From NCBI GenBank assembly GCA_033852135.1, contig JAWSVB010000030.1:35346-99345 (forward strand): a DNA stretch of 64,000 bases, given 5' to 3'. The notes under the pieces are model-generated. The model ran no database searches. It was not told the DNA's origin and saw nothing but the letters and a program-made list of their open reading frames with translations. Every line of letters starts with the position of its first letter. Within the stretch, counting starts at the first letter, position 1. The translations under genes and the position numbers were made by a program. Source of the DNA: QZLE01 sp033852135. Its GTDB lineage: Bacteria; Pseudomonadota; Gammaproteobacteria; QZLD01. Below, piece after piece: positions 9,475 to 18,514 of this stretch.

Positions 9475-10047
9475 GTGAAAACCATTACTTCAAGCAAAAT
9501 TCTCACAACAGCATTACTACCAGCCATTATTGTAACAACAGCTTTTATTTCTGGCTGTTCAACATTATCAAAAGGTGAATGCGTTGAAGCAGACTGGTAT
9601 GAGATTGGGTTTAGAGATGGTAGAAGCGGAAAACCAAGGTCTGTATTAGATAGCCATAGGGAATCTTGTAAAAAGCATGGCATAGCGCCTAATAGGGAAC
9701 ATTATTACACCGGCCGTGCAAAAGGTATCAATATGTACTGCACCCCTGAGAATGGGTTCCTAGTTGGAAAACAAGGTGGGTATTATAAGCAAGTTTGCCC
9801 TATCCATGCAGAACAAGACTTCTTAAATAGTTATAACATTGGAAAAGAGATTTATGACATCAACCGTGACATAGTAAAAACTGAGTCTCAAATAGAGAAG
9901 CTGGAAAATGAACTCGATAAAAAAGAAACCAAAAAAGAGCGCCGCATAAAAATTCGTGAAGAGATAAGAACTCTTGATAGAAAGCATAAAGAGCTTCGAG
10001 AAAAAATGAATTATCTTGAAGAAAAAATCCAGCGGAGCGCGTATTAA
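9475..10047 (+). CDS. DUF2799-type lipoprotein
   Basis: A 190-residue predicted lipoprotein. The lipobox FISGC puts the lipidated Cys at residue 28. The mature part has the DUF2799 pattern (WYEIGFRDGRSG, HRESCKKHGI, YYTGRAKGINMYCTPENGF) followed by a highly charged coiled coil from about residue 125 to the end. The start is GTG, with AGGA 6 nt upstream. It stands alone, and a perfect 13-bp hairpin follows. Its function is unknown; it is likely anchored to the outer membrane by lipid. Confidence 0.82.
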   Translation: MKTITSSKILTTALLPAIIVTTAFISGCSTLSKGECVEADWYEIGFRDGRSGKPRSVLDSHRESCKKHGIAPNREHYYTGRAKGINMYCTPENGFLVGKQGGYYKQVCPIHAEQDFLNSYNIGKEIYDINRDIVKTESQIEKLENELDKKETKKERRIKIREEIRTLDRKHKELREKMNYLEEKIQRSAY

Positions 10048-10118
10048 TATTTCGTAAAATCGAATTTATATGCACTTTCAAGCGCATAAGACCAGCTTAA
10101 TTTTATCCGCAGATATTT

Positions 10119-10152
10119 AGTACCCAATATTATGAGACGAATATTGGGTACT
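10119..10152. terminator. Bidirectional terminator hairpin
   Basis: A perfect 13-bp stem (AGTACCCAATATT with AATATTGGGTACT, 8-nt loop) lies between the converging lipoprotein and TraB genes. There is no clear T-run on either side. Confidence 0.65.
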
Positions 10153-10181
10153 GAGCTAAAACCAATGAAAGTCTTGCTTAC

Positions 10182-11048
10182 CTACAGCTGCTCTGCTTTA
10201 TAACCCCTGCCCTCAAGAAGTTTAAGTACACCCTGATCTCCCGGAAGGTGGGCTGCACCAACAACAACTATTGCATCTTTATTGCCATTGATAAGCTTAA
10301 CAATGTCAGGGATCCAATTTTTATTTCTTGAATTTAAAAGCTTATCCATTATTACAGGAAATTGCTTATAACTACTTTTATTAAGATCGCCAAGTTTATT
10401 GGCTTCACCATTTTTCCACGCACTTTTCATCTGCCCCATAAGCTGCTGCATCAGATCCAGCTCTTCAATAGTATGCAACAATAAATTCTGTTGCTGCTGC
10501 TTAGTTAGGTCATCAAAAAGCGATATCTGAAACTCACCGGTTTCTAAAGCTTGAATTTCCTTCTTCTTCATTGAAGCTCTTCTAAATAGAAAATTATCTA
10601 GGCCATGCTCTTCGCTATAACCAATTTTTTTCATCTCAAGAACAGGAAGAGTCATGGCAAGTGACCAAGGTTTGAACATATTAAAGAGATCTACTGACAT
10701 GCCGCTTTGCTTTAGCTTGTCCGAAACTTTGTTATATGCATGTGGTGATAAAGAAGTTTTAAGACTTTCACCGTTAGTGAAAAATGATTTAGCTAATACG
10801 TACTGTTGAAACTCCATTGACTTTAGATTGTTCAAATCAGCTTCAAAAACAACAATTTCTGATCTATCAAAGGCCTTAATGATTGAATTATCAAGTGGGT
10901 AGTCACTTTGTTGTAGTAAATGTATAGACCCTAATAAAAAAACCGAGTTATTGTTATCTTTTATCTCCCATAAAAAGCTTTTAGCTGAAGCAATGCTACT
11001 TGTTAATACGAATACAAAAATAACAATCATTTTATAAATATGAGTCAT
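10182..11048 (-). CDS. TraB/GumN family protein
   Basis: A 288-residue exported protein with a signal peptide (residues 1-22, ending SIASA). It has the paired TraB/GumN motifs: GSIHLL near residue 41 and VVGAAHLPGDQG near the C-terminus. These His-containing motifs are conserved and are proposed to form a metallopeptidase-like site, but the biological role in bacteria is not established. It is separated by 64 bp from the upstream AIM24-type gene on the same strand. Confidence 0.88.
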   Translation of the reverse strand: MTHIYKMIVIFVFVLTSSIASAKSFLWEIKDNNNSVFLLGSIHLLQQSDYPLDNSIIKAFDRSEIVVFEADLNNLKSMEFQQYVLAKSFFTNGESLKTSLSPHAYNKVSDKLKQSGMSVDLFNMFKPWSLAMTLPVLEMKKIGYSEEHGLDNFLFRRASMKKKEIQALETGEFQISLFDDLTKQQQQNLLLHTIEELDLMQQLMGQMKSAWKNGEANKLGDLNKSSYKQFPVIMDKLLNSRNKNWIPDIVKLINGNKDAIVVVGAAHLPGDQGVLKLLEGRGYKAEQL

Positions 11049-11112
11049 AACGCCCCCTTCCCTAATATTTTAAATGTTCCATCTAACAAAATTGACTATC
11101 CACTCGTGAGAA

Positions 11113-11901
11113 TTAATCTCCGTCTATCAAATCACCGATAGAACCAAGTATTGAGCCTTCACCTTTTCTTGAACCACCAACTGATGGAGCACTTTTTACA
11201 ATCCTATCTGCCAACCTTGAAAAAGGAAGTGACTGAATCCAGACCGTACCCGTACCTCTTAAGGTTGCTAAAAAAAGCCCCTCACCACCAAAGAGCATAC
11301 TTTTAAGGTTGCCAGCTTTTTCAATTGAATAGTCAATTCCTGGTGTAAAAGCAGCTAAACATCCGGTATCAAGCTTAATCGTTTCATTATTGAGCTCTTT
11401 TTTTACCAGTGTTCCACATACGTGGATAAAAGCCATCCCATCGCCTTCAATTTTTTGCAGAATAAACCCCTCTCCGCCAAAAAAGCCTGCGCCAAACTTC
11501 TTGGAAAAGGTAACTGAAATCTTAGTTCCTAGTGCTGCTGCAAGGAATGCATCTTTTTGGCATATTATTTGACCACCAATTTGCGCCATATCGAGTGCTT
11601 CGATCTTACCAGGATATGGGGCTGCGAATGCTACTCTTTTTTTACCGTATGCATTGTTAGTAAAATGGGTCATAAAAATAGACTCGCCAGTAATAGCGCG
11701 CTTACCAGCACTAAAAATCTTTCCCATTAATCCTTCATTTGCTTCAGAGCCATCACCCATTTTTGCCTCAAAGGTTATCCCCTCTTCAAGGTAATTCATT
11801 GCTCCAGCTTCAGCAATCACAGTTTCGTGTCTATCAAGTTCGACTTCAACCAACTGCATATCATTACCGATAATTTCATAATCTACTTCATGACAATTCA
11901 T
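11113..11901 (-). CDS. AIM24/TIGR00266 family protein
   Basis: A 262-residue protein of the tryptophan-attenuator-like AIM24 family (TIGR00266). It has the repeated beta pattern with EAGAMNYLEEGI, GEGFILQKIEG, GCLAAFTPGIDYSIE and a glycine/serine-rich C-terminus. The start at 11901 is chosen because GAGGAAG lies 6 nt before it and homologues begin near this sequence (NCHEVDYEIIG). The longer frame to 11994 lacks a ribosome site. The family's function in bacteria is unknown. Confidence 0.85.
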   Translation of the reverse strand: MNCHEVDYEIIGNDMQLVEVELDRHETVIAEAGAMNYLEEGITFEAKMGDGSEANEGLMGKIFSAGKRAITGESIFMTHFTNNAYGKKRVAFAAPYPGKIEALDMAQIGGQIICQKDAFLAAALGTKISVTFSKKFGAGFFGGEGFILQKIEGDGMAFIHVCGTLVKKELNNETIKLDTGCLAAFTPGIDYSIEKAGNLKSMLFGGEGLFLATLRGTGTVWIQSLPFSRLADRIVKSAPSVGGSRKGEGSILGSIGDLIDGD

Positions 11902-12030
11902 TAAAACTTCCTCATATACTTCCATTTTGTACGCAGAATTTACTATAACAGAGAAAATTGAGGTTTTAATAACATAAACTCTATATATATTCACATTATT
12001 TTAAAATTAAGAGTTTTGTATAGGTTAAAT

Positions 12031-12054
12031 AAGGGATATTATATTCCCTTTTTT
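12031..12054 (+). terminator. Terminator-like hairpin in the nudJ leader
   Basis: AAGGGATAT paired with ATATTCCCTT, followed by a T-rich tail, is oriented towards nudJ although the flanking genes diverge. No plus-strand gene precedes it, so it may be a leader attenuator, or the tail end of a lost gene. Confidence 0.4.
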
Positions 12055-12100
12055 ATAGCCATTTTATGGCGCAAGAATATGAAAAGTAGTATACAAAATT

Positions 12101-12556
12101 ATGAAATGTGAAACATGGAAGCCTCACGTAACAGTGGCATCTATAGTCGAAAAAGACGATCAGTTTTTATGTATAAAAGAATTGATTGATGGTAAAGCTG
12201 TGATTAACCAACCTGCTGGGCATTTAGATCCAAATGAATCATTAATTGATGCTGTCATACGTGAAACTCAAGAAGAAACTGGTTACACCATAGTTCCAGA
12301 ATCTTTAGTCGGTGTTTATAAATGGAAACACCCTACGAAAGATAAAACCTTTATTAGGTTCGTGTTTTCTGCAAATGTTGTTGATCATGACCCAAACCAA
12401 GAACTAGATGACGGCATACTTGAAGCTGTATGGCCAACTGAAGAAGAGCTAAAAAATAGCGATATACCATTACGTAGTCCAATGGTACTCCAAGCAATTT
12501 GTGATTATAGAGATGGCAAAAGATACCCGTTAGATTTAGTACAAGATTTAATCTAA
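12101..12556 (+). CDS. nudJ: Nudix phosphatase NudJ
   Basis: A 151-residue Nudix hydrolase. The Nudix box runs GHLDPNESLIDAVIRETQEETGY (about residues 46-68; REx2EE present). The N-terminus KPHVTVA and C-terminus KRYPLDL match NudJ, which in E. coli acts on thiamine pyrophosphate and nucleoside di/triphosphates. It is the first gene of the conserved nudJ-mnmA-hflD cluster, with mnmA 33 bp downstream. Confidence 0.9.
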   Translation: MKCETWKPHVTVASIVEKDDQFLCIKELIDGKAVINQPAGHLDPNESLIDAVIRETQEETGYTIVPESLVGVYKWKHPTKDKTFIRFVFSANVVDHDPNQELDDGILEAVWPTEEELKNSDIPLRSPMVLQAICDYRDGKRYPLDLVQDLI

Positions 12557-12589
12557 AAATGTAAATTTTAAAATGAGCACCAAATTTTC

Positions 12590-13693
12590 ATGAGTAATGG
12601 CGATACACGTATAATAGTAGGAATGTCTGGAGGTGTTGATTCTTCAGTAGCTGCCCTTTTGTTAAAAGAAGAGGGTTATGAGATCCATGGCCTGTTTATG
12701 AAAAATTGGGAAGATGATGATACAGATTCTTACTGTTCAGCATCTGATGATAGGCATGATGCAAAGCTTGTATGTGAAGAACTTGAAATTCCACTTCACA
12801 ACGCTAATTTTGCCAAAGAGTATAAAGAAAATGTATTTGCATATTTTTTACGCGAATATGAAGCTGGTCGAACTCCAAACCCAGATATTTTATGTAATCG
12901 TGAGATAAAGTTTAAAAGTTTTTTAAACTATGCTGAACGACTTGGTGCAAAATATATTGCTACCGGACACTATGTAAGAAGACGTGATAATCAAGATGGC
13001 AGCTTCTCCCTCCTTAAAGGGCTAGATGATAATAAAGACCAAAGCTATTTTTTACATGCAATAAACCAATACCAACTCTCTAAGTCACTATTTCCAGTTG
13101 GGGAGTTAGATAAGCCTGAAGTAAGACAGATAGCTGAAGAGAATGGCTTTGATAATTTTGACAAAAAAGATAGTACCGGTATCTGTTTTATAGGTGAGCG
13201 AGATTTCAAAGATTTCTTAAATAAATACTTGCCTACAAAGCCTGGTGAGATGAAAACACCTGAAGGTAAGGTTATCGGAGAACATGATGGCCTTAGCTTC
13301 TACACACTTGGTCAGAGAAAAGGCCTGAAAATCGGTGGACAAAGTAATGCACTCGAAGAACCGTGGTATGTAGTAGCTAAAGATCTTAAAACAAATACAT
13401 TAGTTGTAGGACAAGGGCACGATCACCCTCTTCTATTATCACCTGGATTAAAAGCTGATAGCCTGCATTGGATATCAGGGCATGAACCTGGAAAAGAGTT
13501 TGAGTGTTGTGCGAAAACTAGATATCGCCAACCTGATCAAAGATGTAATGTTGTAATAATGGATAATGGAACTTGCCAAGTAAAGTTTGAAAAGAAACAA
13601 CGCGCAGTTACACCTGGCCAGTCAGTAGTATTTTATAATGATGATGAGTGTCTTGGTGGTGGCGTAATTGACTGCCCACTTACTGATATTTGA
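12590..13693 (+). CDS. mnmA: tRNA-specific 2-thiouridylase MnmA
   Basis: Catalyses 2-thiolation of U34 in tRNA-Lys, Glu and Gln, using sulfur from the Tus relay. The 367-residue protein has the PP-loop GMSGGVDSS (residues 11-19), the active-site Cys102 (LCNREIKF) and Cys199 (TGICFIGER), at the same numbers as in E. coli. No strong SD is seen before the ATG. It sits between nudJ and hflD as in enterobacteria. Confidence 0.96.
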   Translation: MSNGDTRIIVGMSGGVDSSVAALLLKEEGYEIHGLFMKNWEDDDTDSYCSASDDRHDAKLVCEELEIPLHNANFAKEYKENVFAYFLREYEAGRTPNPDILCNREIKFKSFLNYAERLGAKYIATGHYVRRRDNQDGSFSLLKGLDDNKDQSYFLHAINQYQLSKSLFPVGELDKPEVRQIAEENGFDNFDKKDSTGICFIGERDFKDFLNKYLPTKPGEMKTPEGKVIGEHDGLSFYTLGQRKGLKIGGQSNALEEPWYVVAKDLKTNTLVVGQGHDHPLLLSPGLKADSLHWISGHEPGKEFECCAKTRYRQPDQRCNVVIMDNGTCQVKFEKKQRAVTPGQSVVFYNDDECLGGGVIDCPLTDI

Positions 13694-13735
13694 ACAAATA
13701 ATTTATTTTAATACGGATTTTTAATTGGTGGAATA

Positions 13736-14344
13736 ATGGTAAATAGTATCGAAGATCAAACATTAGCTCTTGCTGGGGTAGTTAAGCCATTATTACTTAT
13801 ATCAAAACTTGCCAACAGCGGCTCTGTTGACATAATGGAGATTGAGCCATGTATCCGCTCAATTTTTACAACTAACCCCAAAAATACTATTGATGTATAT
13901 GGCTCTGTAGATAATTTATTTGAAGGGTTAAAGTTATTAGCCGAAGATGGTCTAAAAAAATCTGATCCAGTTTTTATTCGCCATTTTCTCACAGTGCTTC
14001 AGCTTGAAAGCAAAGTTTCTAAAAATAAGGATCTTCTAAATACCCTATCCGCTGGGATTGATAAAGCTAAAAGCCAAGCAGATTACTTTGAAACCACTCA
14101 TGAAAATGTTATCGCTAATCTCGCAGGACTATATCTAAATACTGTCAGCAAGCTTACCCCTAGAATACTAATCGAGGGAGATGAGCAAACATTAAAAAAT
14201 CAAAGAAATGTCGATATCATCCGTACTTTACTACTCTCAGCTATCCGTTCCGCAGTTTTATGGCGCCAAACTGGTGGAAGTAAGATCAAAATAGCCTTCA
14301 GCCGGAAAAAGTATCTAGATACAGCAAAAAAATTATTGCGCTAA
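13736..14344 (+). CDS. hflD: HflD family protein
   Basis: A 202-residue HflD homologue, mainly helical. In E. coli HflD binds phage CII and is peripherally membrane-associated; its normal cellular role is unclear. Recognition rests on the N-terminal pattern (EDQTLALAGVVKPLLLISKLANSG) and its place directly after mnmA. GGTGG lies 4 nt before the ATG. purB, which follows in E. coli, is absent here; a long hairpin follows and the next gene converges. Confidence 0.9.
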   Translation: MVNSIEDQTLALAGVVKPLLLISKLANSGSVDIMEIEPCIRSIFTTNPKNTIDVYGSVDNLFEGLKLLAEDGLKKSDPVFIRHFLTVLQLESKVSKNKDLLNTLSAGIDKAKSQADYFETTHENVIANLAGLYLNTVSKLTPRILIEGDEQTLKNQRNVDIIRTLLLSAIRSAVLWRQTGGSKIKIAFSRKKYLDTAKKLLR

Positions 14345-14430
14345 TATTACATAGCCATAAAGCTCAGTATTTGCTCAAACTAAGCGCACTTAAAAAGTGA
14401 ACATACAATACTTGGCTTTGGCTACACGCT

Positions 14431-14469
14431 GAAGCTTTTAAATACCTTATGCAGATATTTAAAAGCTTC
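14431..14469. terminator. Bidirectional terminator hairpin (hflD/acnB)
   Basis: A perfect 14-bp stem (GAAGCTTTTAAATA with TATTTAAAAGCTTC, 11-nt loop) lies between the converging hflD and acnB genes. No long T-run follows. Confidence 0.65.
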
Positions 14470-14509
14470 TGAGTTCAAGTAATAAGAACATAGCGAACTA
14501 CTTCAATGA

Positions 14510-17038
14510 CTAAACCTTATAATTATCCAATTCATTAAAATTAAGATAACTATAAATAGCTTTAGACTTACCCTCTAGCTTTTCTACGTGCTTTTCATAC
14601 TCTTCGAAATCTGGAATATATCCAAGAATAGAACAAACTGCGGCAAGTTCAGCAGAGCCTAAGTATACATCTGCGCCATCACCAATTCGGTTTGGAAAGT
14701 TTCTAGTTGAAGTTGATATAGCAGTTGTGCCCGGAGCGATCCGAGCTTGATTCCCCATACACAAAGAACATCCTGGCATCTCCATTCTTGCACCAGTTTT
14801 TCCAAACGTACTATAAGCACCCTCTTCAACAAGCTTGGCTTGATCCATTTTAGTTGCAGGGGACACCCAAAGCCTGGTAGGAATATTTTCATAACCACTC
14901 AAGATTTCAGCTGCAGCCCGGTAATGACCTATATTGGTCATACATGATCCTATAAATACCTCATCAATCTTAGTTGTAGCAACATCAGAAAGAGTTTTCA
15001 CATCATCAGGATCGTTAGGACAGCAAAGAATAGGCTCTTTTATTTGAGAAATATCAATCTCTATCACTTCTGCATATTCAGCATCAGAATCTGCTTCTAG
15101 CAGCTCAGGGCTATCTATCCAATCTTGCATTGCATCTATTCTATTTTGCAGCGTATTTGCATCCTGATAGCCTTCAGAGATCATCCACTTAAGCAAAGAG
15201 ATATTTGATTGTAAGAACTCAATTATTGGTTCTTTATCCAGTTTGATTGTACAGCCAGCAGCAGATCTCTCAGCAGATGCATCCGATAGCTCGAAAGCTT
15301 GCTCAACAGAAAGCTCGCCTAAACCCTCAATCTCTAGAATACGACCAGAAAATACATTTTTCTTGCCTGATTTTTCTACAGTTAAAAGCCCTTTTTGGAT
15401 TGCGACATAAGGAATTGCATTAACTAAGTCTCTAAGAGTAATACCTTTTTGCATCTCACCTTTAAATCTAACCAATACACTTTCAGGCATATCCAGCGGC
15501 ATCTTGCCGATTGCAGCTGCAAAAGCAACAAGCCCAGACCCTGCAGGAAAACTTAAACCTATTGGAAACCTTGTATGAGAGTCACCTCCAGTACCAACGG
15601 TATCTGGAAGAATCATTCGGTTTAGCCATGAGTGAATTACACCATCACCAGGGCGCAGAGCAACACCACCACGAGACTGTATAAATTCAGGCATAGTTTG
15701 ATGCATTTTAACATCAATAGATTTTGGGTAAGCGGATGTATGACAAAAAGACTGCATAACCAAATCTGAATTAAACGATAGACACGCTAACTCTTTTAGC
15801 TCATCCCTTGTCATCGGCCCAGTTGTATCTTGAGATCCAACAGTGGTCATTTTAGGTTCGCAATATGTTCCAGGCCTAACCCCTTCTATACCACATGCCT
15901 TTCCAACCATTTTTTGAGCAAGAGTAAACCCTTTACCGGTATCACTTGCAACAGGAGCGGCTCTAAAGCAGTCTGAAGGTGATTTTCCTAAAAACTCACG
16001 CGCCTGATTTGTTAAAGAACGGCCAATTATTAAAGGTATGCGCCCACCTGCTTGAACCTCATCAAGCAGTACATCAGTTTTAAGTTTAAAAGTGGATACA
16101 ACCTCTCCTGTTTTCTCGGAGACAATTTTACCCTCATAAGGGTAAACACTTATTATATCGCCAGTATTAAGCTTGGTTACATCACACTCAATTGGAAGTG
16201 CACCTGCATCTTCCAAAGTATTAAAAAATATTGGAGCGATCTTTCCACCAATACAAAACCCACCCGCTTTTTTATTCGGAACAAAGGGAATATCTTTCCC
16301 TATGTGCCAAAGAACAGAGTTTGTAGCTGATTTTCTTGAAGAACCTGTGCCAACAACATCGCCAACATAAACTAACGGGTGGCCAGTATTTTTCAGCTCA
16401 GATATTTTCTCTAAAGGGTTATCCATTCTACTTTTTAGCATCGCATTTGCATGCAAAGGGATATCTGGTCTACTCCATGCATCACCTGCAGGAGATAAGT
16501 CATCTGTATTGGTCTCCCCTTCAACTTTGAATACACAGAGAGTAATTTTTTCATCTAACTGAGTCATGTTATTGAACCACTCAGCTTCAGCCCAAGATTC
16601 AATCACATCTTTTGCATAAGAGTTATTAGCAGCTTTAGCAGCAACTTTTTCAAATGATTCAAAAATCAACAAGGTCTTTTTAAGTGACTCAGCGGCAAGT
16701 GAAGCTAGCTTTTCATCATCTAATAGGTCAACTAGATAGCCAACACTATATCCACCTAACATTGTGCCTAAAAATTCAACAGCTTCTTCTTTGGTTATAA
16801 TTGAGCAGCTCTTATTCCCCAGTGCAATATCATTTAAAAATTCTGCTTTAACTTGCGCCGCTGCATCAACACCTGGTGGCACACGATGAATAAGTAATTC
16901 TTTAGAGTACTGATGTAAATCACTACAAGAAGAGCAAAGTATAGTGATCAACTCTTCAACCTGAGCTGCATTTAATGCCTCTGGTGGAATATTTAAATTA
17001 CGCCTCTCTTCTATATGAATTTTGTATTGCTCTATCAT
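14510..17038 (-). CDS. acnB: Aconitate hydratase B
   Basis: TCA-cycle aconitase (citrate to isocitrate), which may also act on 2-methylcitrate-derived substrate. It is 842 residues, slightly shorter than the 865 of E. coli AcnB, with the AcnB-specific N-terminal HEAT-like domain followed by the swivel and the 4Fe-4S domains. Cluster ligands are Cys699 (FIGSCMTN), Cys757 and Cys760 (GCSLCMGN). AAGG precedes the ATG by 7 nt. It is a single gene with converging neighbour hflD. Confidence 0.96.
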   Translation of the reverse strand: MIEQYKIHIEERRNLNIPPEALNAAQVEELITILCSSCSDLHQYSKELLIHRVPPGVDAAAQVKAEFLNDIALGNKSCSIITKEEAVEFLGTMLGGYSVGYLVDLLDDEKLASLAAESLKKTLLIFESFEKVAAKAANNSYAKDVIESWAEAEWFNNMTQLDEKITLCVFKVEGETNTDDLSPAGDAWSRPDIPLHANAMLKSRMDNPLEKISELKNTGHPLVYVGDVVGTGSSRKSATNSVLWHIGKDIPFVPNKKAGGFCIGGKIAPIFFNTLEDAGALPIECDVTKLNTGDIISVYPYEGKIVSEKTGEVVSTFKLKTDVLLDEVQAGGRIPLIIGRSLTNQAREFLGKSPSDCFRAAPVASDTGKGFTLAQKMVGKACGIEGVRPGTYCEPKMTTVGSQDTTGPMTRDELKELACLSFNSDLVMQSFCHTSAYPKSIDVKMHQTMPEFIQSRGGVALRPGDGVIHSWLNRMILPDTVGTGGDSHTRFPIGLSFPAGSGLVAFAAAIGKMPLDMPESVLVRFKGEMQKGITLRDLVNAIPYVAIQKGLLTVEKSGKKNVFSGRILEIEGLGELSVEQAFELSDASAERSAAGCTIKLDKEPIIEFLQSNISLLKWMISEGYQDANTLQNRIDAMQDWIDSPELLEADSDAEYAEVIEIDISQIKEPILCCPNDPDDVKTLSDVATTKIDEVFIGSCMTNIGHYRAAAEILSGYENIPTRLWVSPATKMDQAKLVEEGAYSTFGKTGARMEMPGCSLCMGNQARIAPGTTAISTSTRNFPNRIGDGADVYLGSAELAAVCSILGYIPDFEEYEKHVEKLEGKSKAIYSYLNFNELDNYKV

Positions 17039-17068
17039 TTTAATACCTTGATTGTGTGATTTAAGCTC

Positions 17069-17082
17069 AAGTTTACAAACTT
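17069..17082. promoter_or_regulatory. Palindrome in the acnB promoter region
   Basis: AAGTTT-AC-AAACTT is a 14-bp perfect palindrome centred 37 bp before the acnB start. It may be an operator. No regulator can be assigned. Confidence 0.3.
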
Positions 17083-17212
17083 AATGAATATTTTTGTAGA
17101 AAAAAACTTAGAGATTTTTAATTTTAATTGATAACTCAATGTTTTTTTTGAACGTTATACTATAGTTAAAAAACATATGGGCCATTTCTGGCGTAAAATT
17201 CAGGAGCATTAA

Positions 17213-17665
17213 ATGAGACAGCTAAAACTTATTTTAATAGCATTAATCGCACTACCATCAATTGTTATGGCTGAAGTTACCCGCGATGATGTACAGACAC
17301 TTGTTAACAAAACCATTACTTATATCGAAGCAAATGGACTAGAAAAAGCCAAAACTGAAATTAAGAAAAAAGATGGTGAGTTTATCCAAGGTGAACTATA
17401 TGTATTTATTATAGACTTTGATGGAAAGATGATTTCCCACGGGGTCAAAGATTCCCTTGATGGAAAAAACCTTATCAAATTAAGAACACCTGAAGGGAAA
17501 TATTTTATCCAAGAGATGATAAAAGTGAGCAAAGAAAAGGGAGAAGGATGGGTTGATTATAAGTGGACTCACCCTCAATCTGGAAAGGTTACTCCAAAAG
17601 CCAGTCTTGCTAAAAAAATCCCTGGGAAAAATATGCTTGTTGGAGCCGGACTATATCTCAAATAA
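17213..17665 (+). CDS. Secreted single-Cache-domain protein
   Basis: A 150-residue exported protein. The signal peptide ends at VMA (about residue 20). The rest is one Cache-type sensory fold (YVFIIDFDGKMISHGVKDSLDGKN, then EGKYFIQEMIKVSKEKGEGWVDYKWTHPQSGKV). Such stand-alone periplasmic Cache proteins often occur as ligand-binding modules; there is no transmembrane helix or output domain here. AGGAG lies 6 nt before the ATG. It is monocistronic, ending at a strong shared terminator. Confidence 0.85.
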   Translation: MRQLKLILIALIALPSIVMAEVTRDDVQTLVNKTITYIEANGLEKAKTEIKKKDGEFIQGELYVFIIDFDGKMISHGVKDSLDGKNLIKLRTPEGKYFIQEMIKVSKEKGEGWVDYKWTHPQSGKVTPKASLAKKIPGKNMLVGAGLYLK

Positions 17666-17701
17666 GAGCTTTATCTCAAATATGAGTTAGTCGATTTTAT
17701 A

Positions 17702-17733
17702 GTTAAAAAGCGAGCCCAGGCTCGCTTTTTAAC
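17702..17733. terminator. Bidirectional rho-independent terminator
   Basis: A perfect stem, GTTAAAAAGCGAGCC with GGCTCGCTTTTTAAC, around a 2-nt centre. T-runs are present on both strands. It serves the converging Cache and MTA/MTI phosphorylase genes. Confidence 0.9.
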
Positions 17734-17757
17734 ATCTCATAATAAATATCCGTTATG

Positions 17758-18498
17758 CTAAATCAAAGGCATTAAGCTCAGAACAAGGCTTTTTACATCT
17801 GCCATGCCAACATTAAGATTGTTCTCAATATCTTCCATGGTGATCTCTCCTGCATCCAATCCTGCAGCCCAATTAGCCATAACAGTAACCGCAGCATATG
17901 ATAGTCCAAGTTCTCTAGCTAATGCAGCCTCGGGCATCCCTGTCATCCCTACCATATCACAACCATCTTGCTTCATTCTTTTAATTTCAGCTGCAGTTTC
18001 CAGGCGTGGCCCCTGAGTTGCACCATAAGTACCACCATTCGCAAACTTAATTCCAGAATTTATTGCTGCCTCAACCAACTTTGACTTTAGGTCAAAACTA
18101 TAAGGGTTGGTAAAATCAATATGAGTAACGCACTCAAGATCTTCCTCAAAATAGGTCTGCTGCCTTGAATAGGTGTAATCAATTATTTGATCAGGAAAGG
18201 CAATACTACCAGGAACAAGATCATCTCGGATTGCACCAACTGCTGCGATAGCCAATACTGAACTAGCCCCGACACTCTTAAGAGCCCATATATTAGCTCG
18301 ATAATTTACCTTATGCGGAGGAATCGTGTGCCCATAACCATGCCTTGCTATAAACGCGACTTTTTTGCCTGCTAGAATTCCATGGGTAACTGGGCCTGAT
18401 GCTTCACCAAATGGAGTGTGCACAACCTCTTTACGTACTATATCTATAGATTCCAGTGTTGTTAAACCTGTACCGCCAATGATTGCAATATCAGTCAT
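17758..18498 (-). CDS. S-methyl-5'-thioadenosine/thioinosine phosphorylase
   Basis: Purine phosphorylase of the MTAP family (246 residues): IGGTGL at the N-terminus, RHGYGHTIPPHKVNYRAN, the TYGATQGPRLET loop and VGMTGMPEAALARELGL. It looks like the PA3004 type of Pseudomonas, which is a methylthioinosine phosphorylase giving hypoxanthine. The gene just upstream (16 bp) is a hypoxanthine phosphoribosyltransferase, which supports that substrate. The ATG at 18498 has AAGGA 6 nt upstream; a TTG two codons earlier is less likely. Substrate choice (MTA or MTI) is inference. Confidence 0.82.
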   Translation of the reverse strand: MTDIAIIGGTGLTTLESIDIVRKEVVHTPFGEASGPVTHGILAGKKVAFIARHGYGHTIPPHKVNYRANIWALKSVGASSVLAIAAVGAIRDDLVPGSIAFPDQIIDYTYSRQQTYFEEDLECVTHIDFTNPYSFDLKSKLVEAAINSGIKFANGGTYGATQGPRLETAAEIKRMKQDGCDMVGMTGMPEAALARELGLSYAAVTVMANWAAGLDAGEITMEDIENNLNVGMADVKSLVLSLMPLI

Positions 18499-18514
18499 TA
18501 TCAATCCTTATTAT

